DNA of 64,000 bases from Mycosarcoma maydis (GCF_000328475.2 NC_026483.1:248001-312000), one strand, 5' to 3'. Shown: positions 1-10,581, counted from the first letter of the stretch. Notes: generated by a model not told the origin, from the sequence alone. Program-made: numbers and translations.

Positions 1-54
1 TCAAATGCTCCCACTGCCATCCCCGGCAACCCTGCCTCCCACCCAGCACGCAAA

Positions 55-3000
55 ATGTTCCAGCACCAGCCATTTCCGCCTCTGGTTTTCGATACAGATC
101 CCATCTCATCCATCTCGCAGTCTCCATCCGCTTCCAATGCGGCTCAGCCCCCCATTCCAACTCATGCCAGCACGCCACGCTGCCCTCCGCCCAGGCTCCG
201 TCCCAGACTCTTTGAGCTCGACGAAGCGCCCACTTTCTATCCATCGCCTGAAGAGTTCTCTGATCCAATGAAGTACATCGCCTGGATCGCCGACCCACAA
301 GGTGGTAATGGCAAGGCATACGGCATCGTCAAGATCGTTCCACCTCAGGGCTGGAACCCGGAATGCGTGCTTGATGAGCAGACCTTCCGCTTTCGCACCC
401 GCGTTCAGCTCCTCAACTCGCTCAGTGCAGATGCTCGGGCCTCTCAGAACTACCAGGAGCAACTGCAAAAGTTCCACGCGCAGCAGGGTCGCAAGCGTGT
501 CTCGGTCCCCGTCATTGACGGTCGTTCCGTCGATTTGTACCAGCTCAAACTAGTCATCTCAAGTCTGGGTGGCTACGATGCTGTTTGCCGTGCTCGCAAG
601 TGGTCCGATGCTACGCGTAAGATCGGCTACAGTGACAAGGAAAGCGGTCAGCTCTCGACGCAAGTCAAAGCTGCCTACACCCGCATCATCTTGCCCTTTG
701 AAGAGTTTCTTGCAAAAGCAAAAGAGCAGTCTCGTCCTAACGGATCATCGGTCAGCCCACAGCTCGCGCAGAGTGCCATCATGGGCGCCACCGCCAGCAC
801 GGACACCCAAGAGAATGGCGTTAAGCACCCCTCCATGTCGCCAAGCCTCGACGCCGCCCCCAGTGGAGATGCAGGTGAACACTTCAAAACACCCGAGCCT
901 TTCACTGCTGCTGGCGCTGCTGAGGCGCTCGCAAATGCAACTCCCGTCCTCGAGACACCCACTCAAAGCCCTTCGACTGTCGCAAGCACACGTCGCAGTG
1001 CGCGCAAGAGATCGGAAGCAACCAGCACACCTGCTTCGTCGTCGCGTAACTCTTTGCAGCTCACCTCCACACCAATGACACCTTTGATCTCCAGACGCAG
1101 AAAGGGCGTTAGCCCTCACCTTGAAGCAGATTCTTACCTGCGCGCTCAAGCTGGCAATCAGGCGCAAGAAGAGCAAATGTGCGAAATCTGCCTCCGAGGC
1201 GAGGATGGTCCCAACATGTTGCTCTGCGACGAGTGCAATCGTGGCTACCACATGTACTGTCTCCAACCCGCGCTCACTTCGATCCCCAAATCGCAGTGGT
1301 TCTGCCCGCCTTGTCTTGTCGGCACCGGTCATGATTTTGGTTTTGACGATGGTGAAACACACAGCCTCTACACTTTTTGGCAACGTGCTGAGGCATTCAA
1401 GCGCGATTGGTGGTCCAAACATCAAGATCACCTCTGGAGGCCCGACTCGGAAGGCCTGGCGACATCTGACTACGATCCGCCAACGAATGGTCTGGCTCGC
1501 CGTGTCCACGGAACCGACCTGGTTGTGTCAGAGGACGACGTAGAGCGCGAATTTTGGAGACTAGTTCATAGCCAGAAGGAAGAAGTAGAAGTCGAGTATG
1601 GTGCTGACGTTCACTCTACTACGCACGGCAGTGCCTTGCCCACCCAAGAGACTCATCCCTTGAGTCTGTATTCGCGCGACAAGTGGAACCTCAATAACCT
1701 ACCCATCCTGCCTGGCTCGCTGCTCCAGTACATCAAGTCCGACATCTCGGGCATGACCGTCCCCTGGATCTATGTCGGAATGATTTTCTCCACCTTCTGC
1801 TGGCACAACGAGGATCACTACACTTACTCGATCAACTATCAGCATTGGGGTGAGACTAAGACATGGTACGGCATTCCGGGTGAAGATGCCGAAAAGTTCG
1901 AGAATGCCATGCGCAAGGCGGCGCCCGATTTATTCGAGACGCTGCCGGACCTGCTCTTTCATCTCACCACCATGATGAGTCCCGAGAAGCTCAAGAAGGA
2001 AGGCGTCCGCGTTGTGGCATGTGACCAACGTGCCAACGAGTTTGTCGTCACTTTTCCCAAGGCCTACCACAGCGGCTTTAACCACGGTCTCAACCTGAAT
2101 GAAGCTGTCAACTTTGCTCTGCCCGACTGGATCTTTGACGATCTCGAATCTGTTCGGAGGTACCAGCGCTTCCGAAAGCCTGCCGTATTCTCACACGACC
2201 AGCTGCTCATTACCGTCTCGCAGCAGAGTCAGACCATCGAAACAGCCGTGTGGCTTGAGGCCGCCATGCAAGAGATGGTTGATCGCGAGATCGCAAAGCG
2301 CAACGCACTTCGTGAGATCATTCCGGATCTCAAAGAAGAGGTATACGACGAAGATGTAGCCGAGAGCCACTACATTTGCAGCCACTGCACTCTCTTTTCC
2401 TACCTCGGCCAGTTGACAAGTCCAAAGACCGATGGTGTCGCTTGTCTCGATCACGGCTTCGAGGTGTGCAACGCCGATGCTCCCGTCAAGTGGACGTTGA
2501 AGCTTCGCTTCTCGGACGATCAGCTTCGCTCCATTCTAGCGAAGGTCTGTGAGCGGGCAGCAGTGCCGCGCAACTGGATTCAGCGCCTCAAGAAGACCCT
2601 TGCTCTTGGCCCGACTCCACCTCTCAAGACGCTGAGGTCGTTGCTGCACGAAGGCGAAAAGATTGCCTTCTCGCTAGAGCCACTCGAGGATCTCAGGACC
2701 TTTGTCACCTGCGCCAACTCGTGGGTGGAGCGGGCCAATGTTTTCCTGATGCGCAAGTTGCATAAGAGACGCGGCGAGCCTGCAGCTGCTCCTGCTGGGA
2801 GGCGCCGACGATCCAAGGGCGGTGCTGTGGCTGACGATAGCTTCACTAGAAGGCAAAGCTTGGACGCTTCGGTCGACGATGCCGAATCCACTTCCGATCG
2901 AAGTCCCGAAGCCTTGTATGCGTTGATCGGAGAGCTCGACAGCCTTCACTTTGACGCGCCTGAGATTGCATCGCTTCGCACTATGGCGCAAGAGCTCGAG

Positions 3001-6000
3001 GAGTTCATTGGCCGGTGTGACGAGGTCCTACAACAGGGTGACGAGACTAATCTCAAAGACTGTGAAAGCATCCTGACGCTCGGCAGCTCTCTCAATGTGG
3101 ACGCGCCTCAGATCAAAGAGCTCTCCGACTATGTCGAGCGTCGCAAGTGGATCCAGGAAGTCACAGAATCGTTCGACACATATCTCTATTACCACGAAGT
3201 TGCGGAACTGTTGGATCGCGCCGACAGCTGTGGTCTACAAGATCACGAGCTGCGCAAGAATCTTGAGCAGAGACTCGAAGCCGGCCAACGCTGGACTGAA
3301 AGTGCAAGGGAAGCGCTGGGAGGCTCTCAGCCTATAACAATCGACGTGCTTCAAGAGCTTTCCGAGTCGTCAGCTGATGTTCCTGTTGTGCTCGAAGTGG
3401 CTCAGGATGTTACCGACGCTCTCTCCAAGGCCAAAGAGCTGCAAAAGACCATCCAGACACTGTACAAGGCATTACAGACGGGAGCTCACGGCCATTCTGC
3501 AGCCGATGCGGATGGTGACCTATCAATGATCTCGATCTCGGAAAATGGCGAAGCTGCCGAGCGTGTGGCTCTGCTTCCTGACGCTCGTCGCGTGCTTCGT
3601 GCCGCCAGGTCCAACAAACTGGAGCTTGAGCACGCGCAAGACATTGAAAAGGCCGTCCAAGTCTACGATGCATGGCGAGCTGCGTTCAACCAGATCATGC
3701 AGACTATTGCCGGTGGATCTCGCCGCCTCACGGACGCAGACCGCGACGAGGAGCTCGACAAGCTGGTGGAGCGAGTCGAGGATGCCACCGACCCTGCCGA
3801 CGACCAGAACAAACCCAATGCACGCAACTGTATCTGCAGGAGCTCAATGCCCATCGCCATTCCTTCGTCGTCAGGGGCAGAATGCTCTCGCTGTCGCGTG
3901 CAGTACCATCTATCGTGCATCAAGGTGCGCTCCTCTGAGGTATCACGCGCCGAGGGCGGCTGGGTTTGTCCATTCTGCCCGTGGTACGGGAGCGCTCCGT
4001 TCCTCAAAATGCGCAAGGCGATCAGCATTGCTGACCTTTCGAAGCTTGTATACGATCAAGATCATCGTCGAGACCAGTTCAAATTCCTCCCTCTGGAATG
4101 GGACGCCATCGAGGAAGTGGTTGCCAAGGCAAAGCGATTCGAGACGGCCGCTAAGCGAATGATCAAAACACTTTCGCTGATGCGCAGAGATCAAAAGCAG
4201 GTCATCCTTGCCCACTGGCTACGTCGGTCCATTGGCTGCCCCGTCGATGTCTTGGGACCAGAGAAAGTCAACATGCTTGACCTCATCAGCGAAAATTTGC
4301 TCGCCCTTGGTTCACAGCAGGGTGATGCTGCACCCATGGCGCCTGTTGAGCGTATCAAGGCGTCGACTCCAGCGCGATCCGACGAGCGCACGGAAGAAAC
4401 AACGCCCTTGCCTCGCTCGTCTCGCGTTCCAGCCCCTGCCGATCGCGACTCAGGATCTCCAGCTGTCCGAGACGATCGCAAGCGCAAAGCCAAGAGAGGC
4501 AAGCGTGCCAAGCTCGTCTTCCAGGAGGAGATTGGTATCGGTGCTTACCGCGATCGTCAGCCCATCTACTGTCTGTGCCATGAGCCAGAGAGCGGTCGCA
4601 TGATTGCTTGTGACAAGTGCATGCTCTGGTTTCATACCAATTGTGTTCGCCTCGATGATCCGCCGAATCTCGGAAATGAGCCGTGGATATGTCCCATGTG
4701 CTGCATCAAGGCGGAGCGCAAGTATCCTCAGGCCGAAGTCAGGGTCAAAGACATTGGCGTCACCGACCCGGATCTGTGGCTCGACATCCGTGCCACGCTG
4801 CGATCGCTCGAGAAGCCTGTCAGCAAGATTCAGTCGTGGACCAGCCCGGAGAACAAGCGCATTGTGCTACATCTGGAAAAGTTCACACCGGCTATCCATG
4901 CTGAGGAGGTGCACTCGCAGATCACCAAACGTGCGCGTCTCGAGTCCGACACGCCGAGCAAGGCGCGAGTGTCTCTGGGCCGCTCTGATTCGATCTCGAC
5001 GCCAGCAAAGGAGAGCGGCGCCGTTCCTTATGCGGCAGCTCCTGTGCCCAGCGAGGCTGTTCGAGGTATCGTGCCTGCTTTGACGCCGGCGGCTGATTCA
5101 CCCGCCTCCAGATCAGGAAGGAACGACGATTCATTTGCTGCAGCCTCGCCTCCTTTGTGGGATGCCAAGACTGGACCATCTCCTGGCAACGCCAGCATCG
5201 AATGGGCGCAGTCGGCACGTCGACGATATGCCGAAGGCATGGACAACCTCTACCGTCGCGGCATCACGGACACGATGCTGGTGCGATTCTACGTTGGATG
5301 GAATGGACGTACGCTCTTTCATCCGGTACGAGACTCAGCGGGCAACATTGTAGAGGTATCTCTGGGCGAGAACGTCCGTCTGCATCCAGATGATCCCGAG
5401 GGCGTGCGGGTAATTCGTGCTGCCATTGAACGACACAGCGTCAAAGCGGACCGTTTAGCCGCAAGTCATGGCTATGGCGGCGAGATGGACGATCATGTGT
5501 ACTCTCGCAACGCTTACAGTCGCGACGACGGACGCTATACAGCTCAGCGACGCGATCCTCCGGTGGTACCGTCGAATGGCAGATTCAGCATGAGATCGCC
5601 TGCCACGATTCCTTCGCAACGACTTGGCAGCGATCGCGACTATGAACGCGAGCGGGAGCGTGACGGGGATCTTCATGATGCCCGTGATGGTCGTGATGGC
5701 CGATATGGCGATTCATTACGTTCTCCGGCGGCACCAGTGGCGGCGATGACTGGCCCTGGTGCATTGGACACCTCGCCGGCGCTCCGAACGAATCTAGCGC
5801 GCGAAGTCGTGCCGACATACGCGCGAAGCTCAGCTAATGCATCGGCAGCCACAAGTCCATACACTGGCGCTGCTTCGACGTACAGCATTTATTCGGCATC
5901 TGACAGAGCGGCATCTTATCCGGTGGGTCGCAGTTCGATTTCGCAGGCGGATCTGGATGGAAATAGGGGGGGACCTCCACCGATGGCGATGTATGCTTCT

Positions 6001-6426
6001 GCCAAGGCTGAGCCTGTCGCAAATGGGTCTACGTTTTCGGCACTGGACCCAGCGATGATGGCAGACGATGCAGCAGGACAGATCGATCCCAATTTGACGA
6101 GCAGTCCGGTTCTAGCTTCCAACTCGGCAGTTCCCGCACCGTCGACCGCACCGGCAGCAGCACATGGTGTTCGGAGCGAGACGAGGAGCCGTCCACCCAG
6201 CGCAGGCAACGAAGTCGCCCATGAAGCCGGTTCCGCGAAAGCACCCCCGGGTGCACCCTCGGGTGGCCACAGTGGCGAGATCAAGGAGCACAACCCAGAC
6301 GAGCACGAGCTCGAGAGTGTTCGTCAGCAGGCTAGACAGATGGCGCGGAAAATGCGACCAGACGCTTCCGAGGCCGACATCGAACGATTGGTTCAAAACT
6401 TTATCGGTGGTGGAGAGTCTAAGTAG
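55..6426 (+). CDS. KDM5/JARID1 (Lid2-like) histone H3K4 demethylase
   Basis: Predicted nuclear Fe(II)/2-oxoglutarate dioxygenase that removes methyl groups from histone H3 lysine 4. The 2123-residue frame carries the full KDM5 domain order: JmjN (about 50-100), ARID DNA-binding domain (about 118-222), PHD finger 1 (from C376), JmjC (about 560-690), C5HC2 zinc finger (from C775), a PLU-1-like helical region, PHD finger 2 (from C1259) and PHD finger 3 (from C1506). The iron ligands are present: H584 and E586 in WHNEDH and H672 in YHSGF, so the enzyme should be active. The C-terminal 500 residues are low complexity and rich in Ser, Ala and Arg. The frame stays open from the ATG at 55 back to base 1, so the true start may lie outside the window. 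It is convergent with the acyl-CoA synthetase gene. Family assignment is secure; the exact substrate state is inferred. Confidence 0.95.
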   Translation: MFQHQPFPPLVFDTDPISSISQSPSASNAAQPPIPTHASTPRCPPPRLRPRLFELDEAPTFYPSPEEFSDPMKYIAWIADPQGGNGKAYGIVKIVPPQGWNPECVLDEQTFRFRTRVQLLNSLSADARASQNYQEQLQKFHAQQGRKRVSVPVIDGRSVDLYQLKLVISSLGGYDAVCRARKWSDATRKIGYSDKESGQLSTQVKAAYTRIILPFEEFLAKAKEQSRPNGSSVSPQLAQSAIMGATASTDTQENGVKHPSMSPSLDAAPSGDAGEHFKTPEPFTAAGAAEALANATPVLETPTQSPSTVASTRRSARKRSEATSTPASSSRNSLQLTSTPMTPLISRRRKGVSPHLEADSYLRAQAGNQAQEEQMCEICLRGEDGPNMLLCDECNRGYHMYCLQPALTSIPKSQWFCPPCLVGTGHDFGFDDGETHSLYTFWQRAEAFKRDWWSKHQDHLWRPDSEGLATSDYDPPTNGLARRVHGTDLVVSEDDVEREFWRLVHSQKEEVEVEYGADVHSTTHGSALPTQETHPLSLYSRDKWNLNNLPILPGSLLQYIKSDISGMTVPWIYVGMIFSTFCWHNEDHYTYSINYQHWGETKTWYGIPGEDAEKFENAMRKAAPDLFETLPDLLFHLTTMMSPEKLKKEGVRVVACDQRANEFVVTFPKAYHSGFNHGLNLNEAVNFALPDWIFDDLESVRRYQRFRKPAVFSHDQLLITVSQQSQTIETAVWLEAAMQEMVDREIAKRNALREIIPDLKEEVYDEDVAESHYICSHCTLFSYLGQLTSPKTDGVACLDHGFEVCNADAPVKWTLKLRFSDDQLRSILAKVCERAAVPRNWIQRLKKTLALGPTPPLKTLRSLLHEGEKIAFSLEPLEDLRTFVTCANSWVERANVFLMRKLHKRRGEPAAAPAGRRRRSKGGAVADDSFTRRQSLDASVDDAESTSDRSPEALYALIGELDSLHFDAPEIASLRTMAQELEEFIGRCDEVLQQGDETNLKDCESILTLGSSLNVDAPQIKELSDYVERRKWIQEVTESFDTYLYYHEVAELLDRADSCGLQDHELRKNLEQRLEAGQRWTESAREALGGSQPITIDVLQELSESSADVPVVLEVAQDVTDALSKAKELQKTIQTLYKALQTGAHGHSAADADGDLSMISISENGEAAERVALLPDARRVLRAARSNKLELEHAQDIEKAVQVYDAWRAAFNQIMQTIAGGSRRLTDADRDEELDKLVERVEDATDPADDQNKPNARNCICRSSMPIAIPSSSGAECSRCRVQYHLSCIKVRSSEVSRAEGGWVCPFCPWYGSAPFLKMRKAISIADLSKLVYDQDHRRDQFKFLPLEWDAIEEVVAKAKRFETAAKRMIKTLSLMRRDQKQVILAHWLRRSIGCPVDVLGPEKVNMLDLISENLLALGSQQGDAAPMAPVERIKASTPARSDERTEETTPLPRSSRVPAPADRDSGSPAVRDDRKRKAKRGKRAKLVFQEEIGIGAYRDRQPIYCLCHEPESGRMIACDKCMLWFHTNCVRLDDPPNLGNEPWICPMCCIKAERKYPQAEVRVKDIGVTDPDLWLDIRATLRSLEKPVSKIQSWTSPENKRIVLHLEKFTPAIHAEEVHSQITKRARLESDTPSKARVSLGRSDSISTPAKESGAVPYAAAPVPSEAVRGIVPALTPAADSPASRSGRNDDSFAAASPPLWDAKTGPSPGNASIEWAQSARRRYAEGMDNLYRRGITDTMLVRFYVGWNGRTLFHPVRDSAGNIVEVSLGENVRLHPDDPEGVRVIRAAIERHSVKADRLAASHGYGGEMDDHVYSRNAYSRDDGRYTAQRRDPPVVPSNGRFSMRSPATIPSQRLGSDRDYERERERDGDLHDARDGRDGRYGDSLRSPAAPVAAMTGPGALDTSPALRTNLAREVVPTYARSSANASAATSPYTGAASTYSIYSASDRAASYPVGRSSISQADLDGNRGGPPPMAMYASAKAEPVANGSTFSALDPAMMADDAAGQIDPNLTSSPVLASNSAVPAPSTAPAAAHGVRSETRSRPPSAGNEVAHEAGSAKAPPGAPSGGHSGEIKEHNPDEHELESVRQQARQMARKMRPDASEADIERLVQNFIGGGESK

Positions 6427-6650
6427 CGCGCCCTGCCAAGAATACATGCGGTTCAATGAAATTGTGAATCAAGAATCATGAATCGTGAATGTACAATCGA
6501 TATCACACCACGCAGCACGAATAGCGAGATTCACGATTCACGAATCGTGATTCGTGAATCACGAATGTGCGAACGAAAATCAGGGTTTGGATTCCAAGAG
6601 AAAGAAGCTGATGAAACAGTGATGAGTCAAACGAGTCTAGAGCGCCGAGA
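6427..6650. other. Intergenic 3' spacer between convergent genes
   Basis: Short spacer where the demethylase and acyl-CoA synthetase genes end facing each other. It holds several CGTGAAT-type heptamers and the inverted repeat listed separately. No gene is supported here. Confidence 0.7.
6535..6560. repeat. Perfect inverted repeat, 12-bp arms, 2-base spacer
   Basis: The arm GATTCACGAATC at 6535-6546 is followed by GT and by its exact reverse complement at 6549-6560. It lies 109 bases after the demethylase stop and 91 bases beyond the stop of the convergent acyl-CoA synthetase gene. In RNA it would fold into a hairpin on either strand. It is built from the heptamer family that recurs between genes in this window. 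A role in transcript ending is possible but not shown. Confidence 0.75.
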
Positions 6651-8576
6651 TCAGAGACGCACCTTGCCAGCCTCGATCTGCTTGTAGTGTTCGGGAAGGA
6701 AGGGTTGGTAGCCTTGCGCGTTGGGGGGCAGCCAGTAGAGTCTGTCTGTTCCGCACTGATCGTGCTGGATGCCCTGGTTCCTCAACTGCACCTTTTGCTG
6801 TTTCACGGTTCCGGTCTGTTCCATGGTGGGCACCACTCTGATGAAGAGCGGGACTGCGTATTTGGGGAGGCTTTTTCGCGCTACGGCGGCGAGCATGTTC
6901 CAGTCGACCCTAGCCGCGTCATCTGCAGGGATCGCAGCACAGCCTGCTCTACCGTCGTGTTTGGGGACCAGCACACCGTACACATTGGCTTCGCTCACCA
7001 CCTGTCCCAGCGCATTCGCCACTTCGGTCGTCGAGACGTTCTCGCTCCTCCATCGGAACGTATCACCCATCCTATCGCCAAAGTAGAAGAAACCGTCTAC
7101 ATCCTTGCTCATCAAGTCGCCGCTTCGGAACCAAGCATCGCCCTTGGCAAGCGCGTCTTTGAGCACCTTTTTGCTCGTAGCTTCCGGATTGTCGGCGTAG
7201 CCCTGGAACTTGGAGATCGAGTTAGTACCAATTCGCATCACAAACTCGCCTGGTTCGTTAGGCCCACACTCGACGCAGAAACCCGTCTTGGGATCGCGGT
7301 AGATGTCTTCGGTGATAGCGTCGACACGAATGATTTTGAAATCCGGACGCACCTTGCGAGCCAGCGTGCCCAAGCGTCCCACCGCCCCGGCACCGAACGG
7401 TCCCGTGTTGTAGTTGAGCAGCGCACCGTTACCCTCGGACGATGCGAAGAACTCCGAGATGGTGCGCACACCGTAACGCTCGCGGAATTTCTCCCAGACG
7501 TCTGGTCGCATACCGTTACCGTATGCCATGCGAACGTTGTGCTGCTTGTCCAGCGGAGACGGTGGCACAGCGAGCAGATAACGTGCGATCTCACCAATGT
7601 ACTGTACGACGGTGGCGTTGTGCTTGCGCACCTCGTCCCAGTACTTGCGCGCCGAGAATTTGCGTCCGATGATGACCGTGCTTCCGGACCACAAGCTCGC
7701 GCAAATGCACAGGAAGAGCGCCGAAGAGTGGTACAGAGGCATGGGCGTGTAGATGCGGTCCTTGGAGGAAAAGCTGTTGAAGACAGGCCAGACACTGCAG
7801 GCGGTTCCCATGCGACCGTGCGAGCAGAGCGCTGCTTTGGGCAGGCCGGTGGTGCCACTGGTGTAGATGAGCGCAGCAGTGCTTGATTCGCCGACCTCCT
7901 TGCGGTACTTGTCCGGAATGCGTTTGGCCGAGTACTTGACCAAGTCCGAGGGGCCAAACTCGATCTTCTTGGCCAGAGGCTTGGCGACCTCGATTGGTGG
8001 CTTTTCCGTATCGCCGTCGACAGGCGTGATGCCGTCGTCGTATCGCAAGAAGCCCTCGATTTGCGAGTTGTCCAACAGTTGATCCTGAACCTCGGACACC
8101 ACGCCCTCCAGATACGGCTCGTAGACGAGTAGCTTAGCACGTGCGACTGAAACACAGTGGACCAGCCCCTTTCCCGTCAACGAGTTGTTGATGAACGCGG
8201 GGATCACGTTGATGCACATACACGCAAAGAACCACTCCACGATGGCGACCGAGTTGCCCATAAAGATGGCAACCCGATCACCCGCCTTGTACCCACGTGA
8301 CAGGAGGTAGTTGGCGAGGCGATGTACGTCTTTAGCCACCTCGCCCCAGGTGAAGTTTTTGCCGAGGTAAACGTAAGCGACGGCATCGGGACGCTTGGTA
8401 GCTTGGTAGTCGAAGAACTCGTAGATCGAAAGCTTGTTGCGCCACGAACGGATCTTGTGACGAATTTCACCGCCAGAAGCGCCTCGACTGAGCAAGAGGT
8501 CGTTTGCTATGCCGTGCTTGGCATCGAGGTAGGCGATGGCGGCCAGACTGGCGGCGGCTTTTGCGATAGCAGCCAT
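6651..8576 (-). CDS. Fat1-like very-long-chain fatty acyl-CoA synthetase / fatty acid transporter
   Basis: Member of the AMP-forming acyl-CoA synthetase family, FATP/Fat1 branch. These enzymes activate long and very-long-chain fatty acids with ATP and CoA and couple this to uptake, at the ER, lipid droplets or peroxisomes. The 641-residue length fits Fat1 proteins. The ATP/AMP signature YTSGTTGLPKAAL starts near residue 238. The FATP-type motif follows around 482-515 (SGDLM, then FGDRMGDTFRWRSENVST). FASSEGN is also present. The N-terminus is hydrophobic and Ala-rich, consistent with a membrane anchor. The ATG at 8574-8576 fits the family start. The C-terminus ends KVRL, which is not a canonical PTS1. 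The gene has no intron. Substrate chain length is inferred from the branch. Confidence 0.92.
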   Translation of the reverse strand: MAAIAKAAASLAAIAYLDAKHGIANDLLLSRGASGGEIRHKIRSWRNKLSIYEFFDYQATKRPDAVAYVYLGKNFTWGEVAKDVHRLANYLLSRGYKAGDRVAIFMGNSVAIVEWFFACMCINVIPAFINNSLTGKGLVHCVSVARAKLLVYEPYLEGVVSEVQDQLLDNSQIEGFLRYDDGITPVDGDTEKPPIEVAKPLAKKIEFGPSDLVKYSAKRIPDKYRKEVGESSTAALIYTSGTTGLPKAALCSHGRMGTACSVWPVFNSFSSKDRIYTPMPLYHSSALFLCICASLWSGSTVIIGRKFSARKYWDEVRKHNATVVQYIGEIARYLLAVPPSPLDKQHNVRMAYGNGMRPDVWEKFRERYGVRTISEFFASSEGNGALLNYNTGPFGAGAVGRLGTLARKVRPDFKIIRVDAITEDIYRDPKTGFCVECGPNEPGEFVMRIGTNSISKFQGYADNPEATSKKVLKDALAKGDAWFRSGDLMSKDVDGFFYFGDRMGDTFRWRSENVSTTEVANALGQVVSEANVYGVLVPKHDGRAGCAAIPADDAARVDWNMLAAVARKSLPKYAVPLFIRVVPTMEQTGTVKQQKVQLRNQGIQHDQCGTDRLYWLPPNAQGYQPFLPEHYKQIEAGKVRL

Positions 8577-9889
8577 GATATCAAACTCAAACTTTCGTCA
8601 AGAAGATGAAACGAGCTGAGGTCTGTGCGATACCACTTGTAGATGGAACGAGGTTTCGATGCTCTAGCTGCTTGATATCGAGTCGAGTCGGGGAGGAGAT
8701 CTCGCAGCCCTGTTTCCTGGACCGTTGTGCAAGATGAAGAGGAGAATCGAACGGGATATGAATCAGTACGAAGGTGGGCGGAGCCAAGACGGAGTCGGGA
8801 AGGTGGGAAAAGAAGCCAGTTGGCTGGTGACCTTGGTATGGACAGGTTCGAGCAGCAGGGTTCGCCTCCGCTGCAAGGCAAAGCTATAATCGTGATTCAC
8901 ATTCTGATTGCCAACCACCAAAAACGCGTTTGAAAGCGTCGTTAAGGGCATCGATCGTGAATCGTGAATGCGACGTTACAGCTCCAAGCATGCATACAGT
9001 ATTGCACACAGTACAGACTGTACTGTACGGCAAGTCCGGTTTTGCCCCACTTTTTCATTCACGATGTCCCTGAGAAGCGAGCTCATAAAGGCTCACTCCA
9101 CTTTCGCCTTGTGGTCACCCTGCAGCGCGTAGCCCGTGCCTTTTCCGCTGGATTTCAATTCAAATCTTCAAACTGTGAAAGAGACGGCGAGGTTAGCGCA
9201 TTAAAAACACCTTTCACAAGATCGACATGCTTTTTTTTTGTTTTTTGTGTTTTGTTTTTTGTTTTTTTTGGTGTGGCTTTGTGGGGGTCGACAAGGCGGG
9301 CGAAAAGCGGGGTCCTCTCGGGCATAGGCACAACAACTTGTGACTATCGCTCACCAATTGCCAATCACGAATTCACTCGATCTTCGCGATGTGACTAACG
9401 TAACGCCAACCTCGACACAAGTCACAAAAAGCTTGGACACGCAAACTGGCGATACTCGGCAATCCTTACACGCTTCAGTCACGAGTGCGGCTAACTTAGT
9501 CCTAATCACAATCGTGAATCGTGAATCTCTCACATCTAAAGATACCGCAACACTCGTGATTCGCTTTCAGCCAGCGTGAGTCCAACACGCAACTGTCTGT
9601 CTTCCTGCTGCTACACACTGACAGACACTCAAACGAATCTGCAACGTGCCAAACTAGCTTCAACAGCATTCTGGAATCTTCTTACAGCTGCTGGCTACAA
9701 CCACGAACTTCGTTGCCTCCCAAAGTGTCCCGTGCGTTATCTTTGTTCGCTTCGCTGCCATTCGATTGACTAGTCGCTAGTCACCTACTGTCAATCCAAG
9801 TGAGCGCAAGCAGTAGTGTATCGAGTGTCACCTAGAGGCTCTCGAACCTCAGACTGCAGCGACGGTTCGTCGCTGGCAAACGGCAAAGT
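8577..9889. other. Divergent intergenic region between acyl-CoA synthetase and GRAM-protein genes
   Basis: About 1.3 kb that should hold both promoters. It contains tandem CGTGAAT heptamers at about 8955-8970 and 9511-9526 and a T-rich G-interrupted tract at about 9231-9272. No convincing coding exon was seen. Confidence 0.6.
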
Positions 9890-10581
9890 ATGGCACTCAA
9901 TTGGGTGATGCTCGATCAGGGCGGTCACAAACCACTACCGCTTCCACAAGAAGAGATACTCTGCCATGTTCACAAGGCATCCTTGCAGTGAGTGTGTCCC
10001 ATTGAGAGTTGGTCGTGTGTTGTCGATGAGACCAGTTGGCTGATCGTTCCATGACTTGACACGAACACAGACTCGAGTACGCGCCTCACCGGATCACCTA
10101 CAAGGCCGAAGGCGATGCTCTGATCTCTTCTCATCGTGTGAGTGCACAGAAGGCTGGTACGACATGAGCGCGCCAAGCATGTCGTGTATGCTGAACCTTG
10201 ATGCCATTACCATGCTGCTTTGCTGCTCAGTTCGTCTTCGTCCGTCAGCCTCAACTCTCTGCTGCAGAACTCGCAGACGGAACAGCGCTTAACTCCCTCT
10301 CGGTTCCACTCGACCACTTTCACTCGAGCAAATACACCATCCCCATCTTCAGCGCGCCGTATCTCCAAGCCGATGTCTATTCGGTGCCTCAAGGCGGGCT
10401 GCCGGAACGACAGCCTGGCGAACAAGCTCATCCGGTAGGCAAGCTCAAGCTCTGGTTCATGGAGTCTGGCGGCGTAGCTTTTCGCGATGCCGTTGACAGA
10501 GCTAGGATACTTTGGCAGCAGAAGCGACAGGAAGAGCAGGACGAGAACGCTCTGCCGGCATACCAGCCATCAGCACCCTGA
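9890..10581 (+). CDS. WBP2-like GRAM-domain protein (three exons)
   Basis: Rebuilt from splice sites: exon 1 9890-9987 (donor GTGAGT), exon 2 10071-10137 (ends CACAG before, donor GTGAGT after), exon 3 10231-10581 (after CTCAG). The joined frame is 171 codons plus TGA with no internal stop. The start MALNW, the PHRITY strand, the block KYTIPIFSAPYLQADV and the late block KLKLWFMESGGVAF match the WW-domain-binding protein 2 / GRAM-like fold (human WBP2 begins MALN and has YRVIF and a VFGANYIKG-like block). The C-terminus ends LPAYQPSAP, which resembles the PPxY WW ligand of animal WBP2 but with Leu in place of the first Pro. The likely role is a phosphoinositide- or WW-protein-linked adaptor; the function in fungi is not established by sequence. 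Confidence 0.82.

Noticed and set aside
6651..6662. Peroxisomal PTS1 at the end of the Fat1-like protein (KVRL)
   Set aside because: Position -3 is Val, outside the usual Ser/Ala/Cys; not enough for a PTS1 call.
6687..7886. A 399-codon plus-strand open frame over the acyl-CoA synthetase gene
   Set aside because: It lies entirely antisense to a clearly conserved gene, and its product resembles no family; long antisense frames are expected opposite GC-biased codons.
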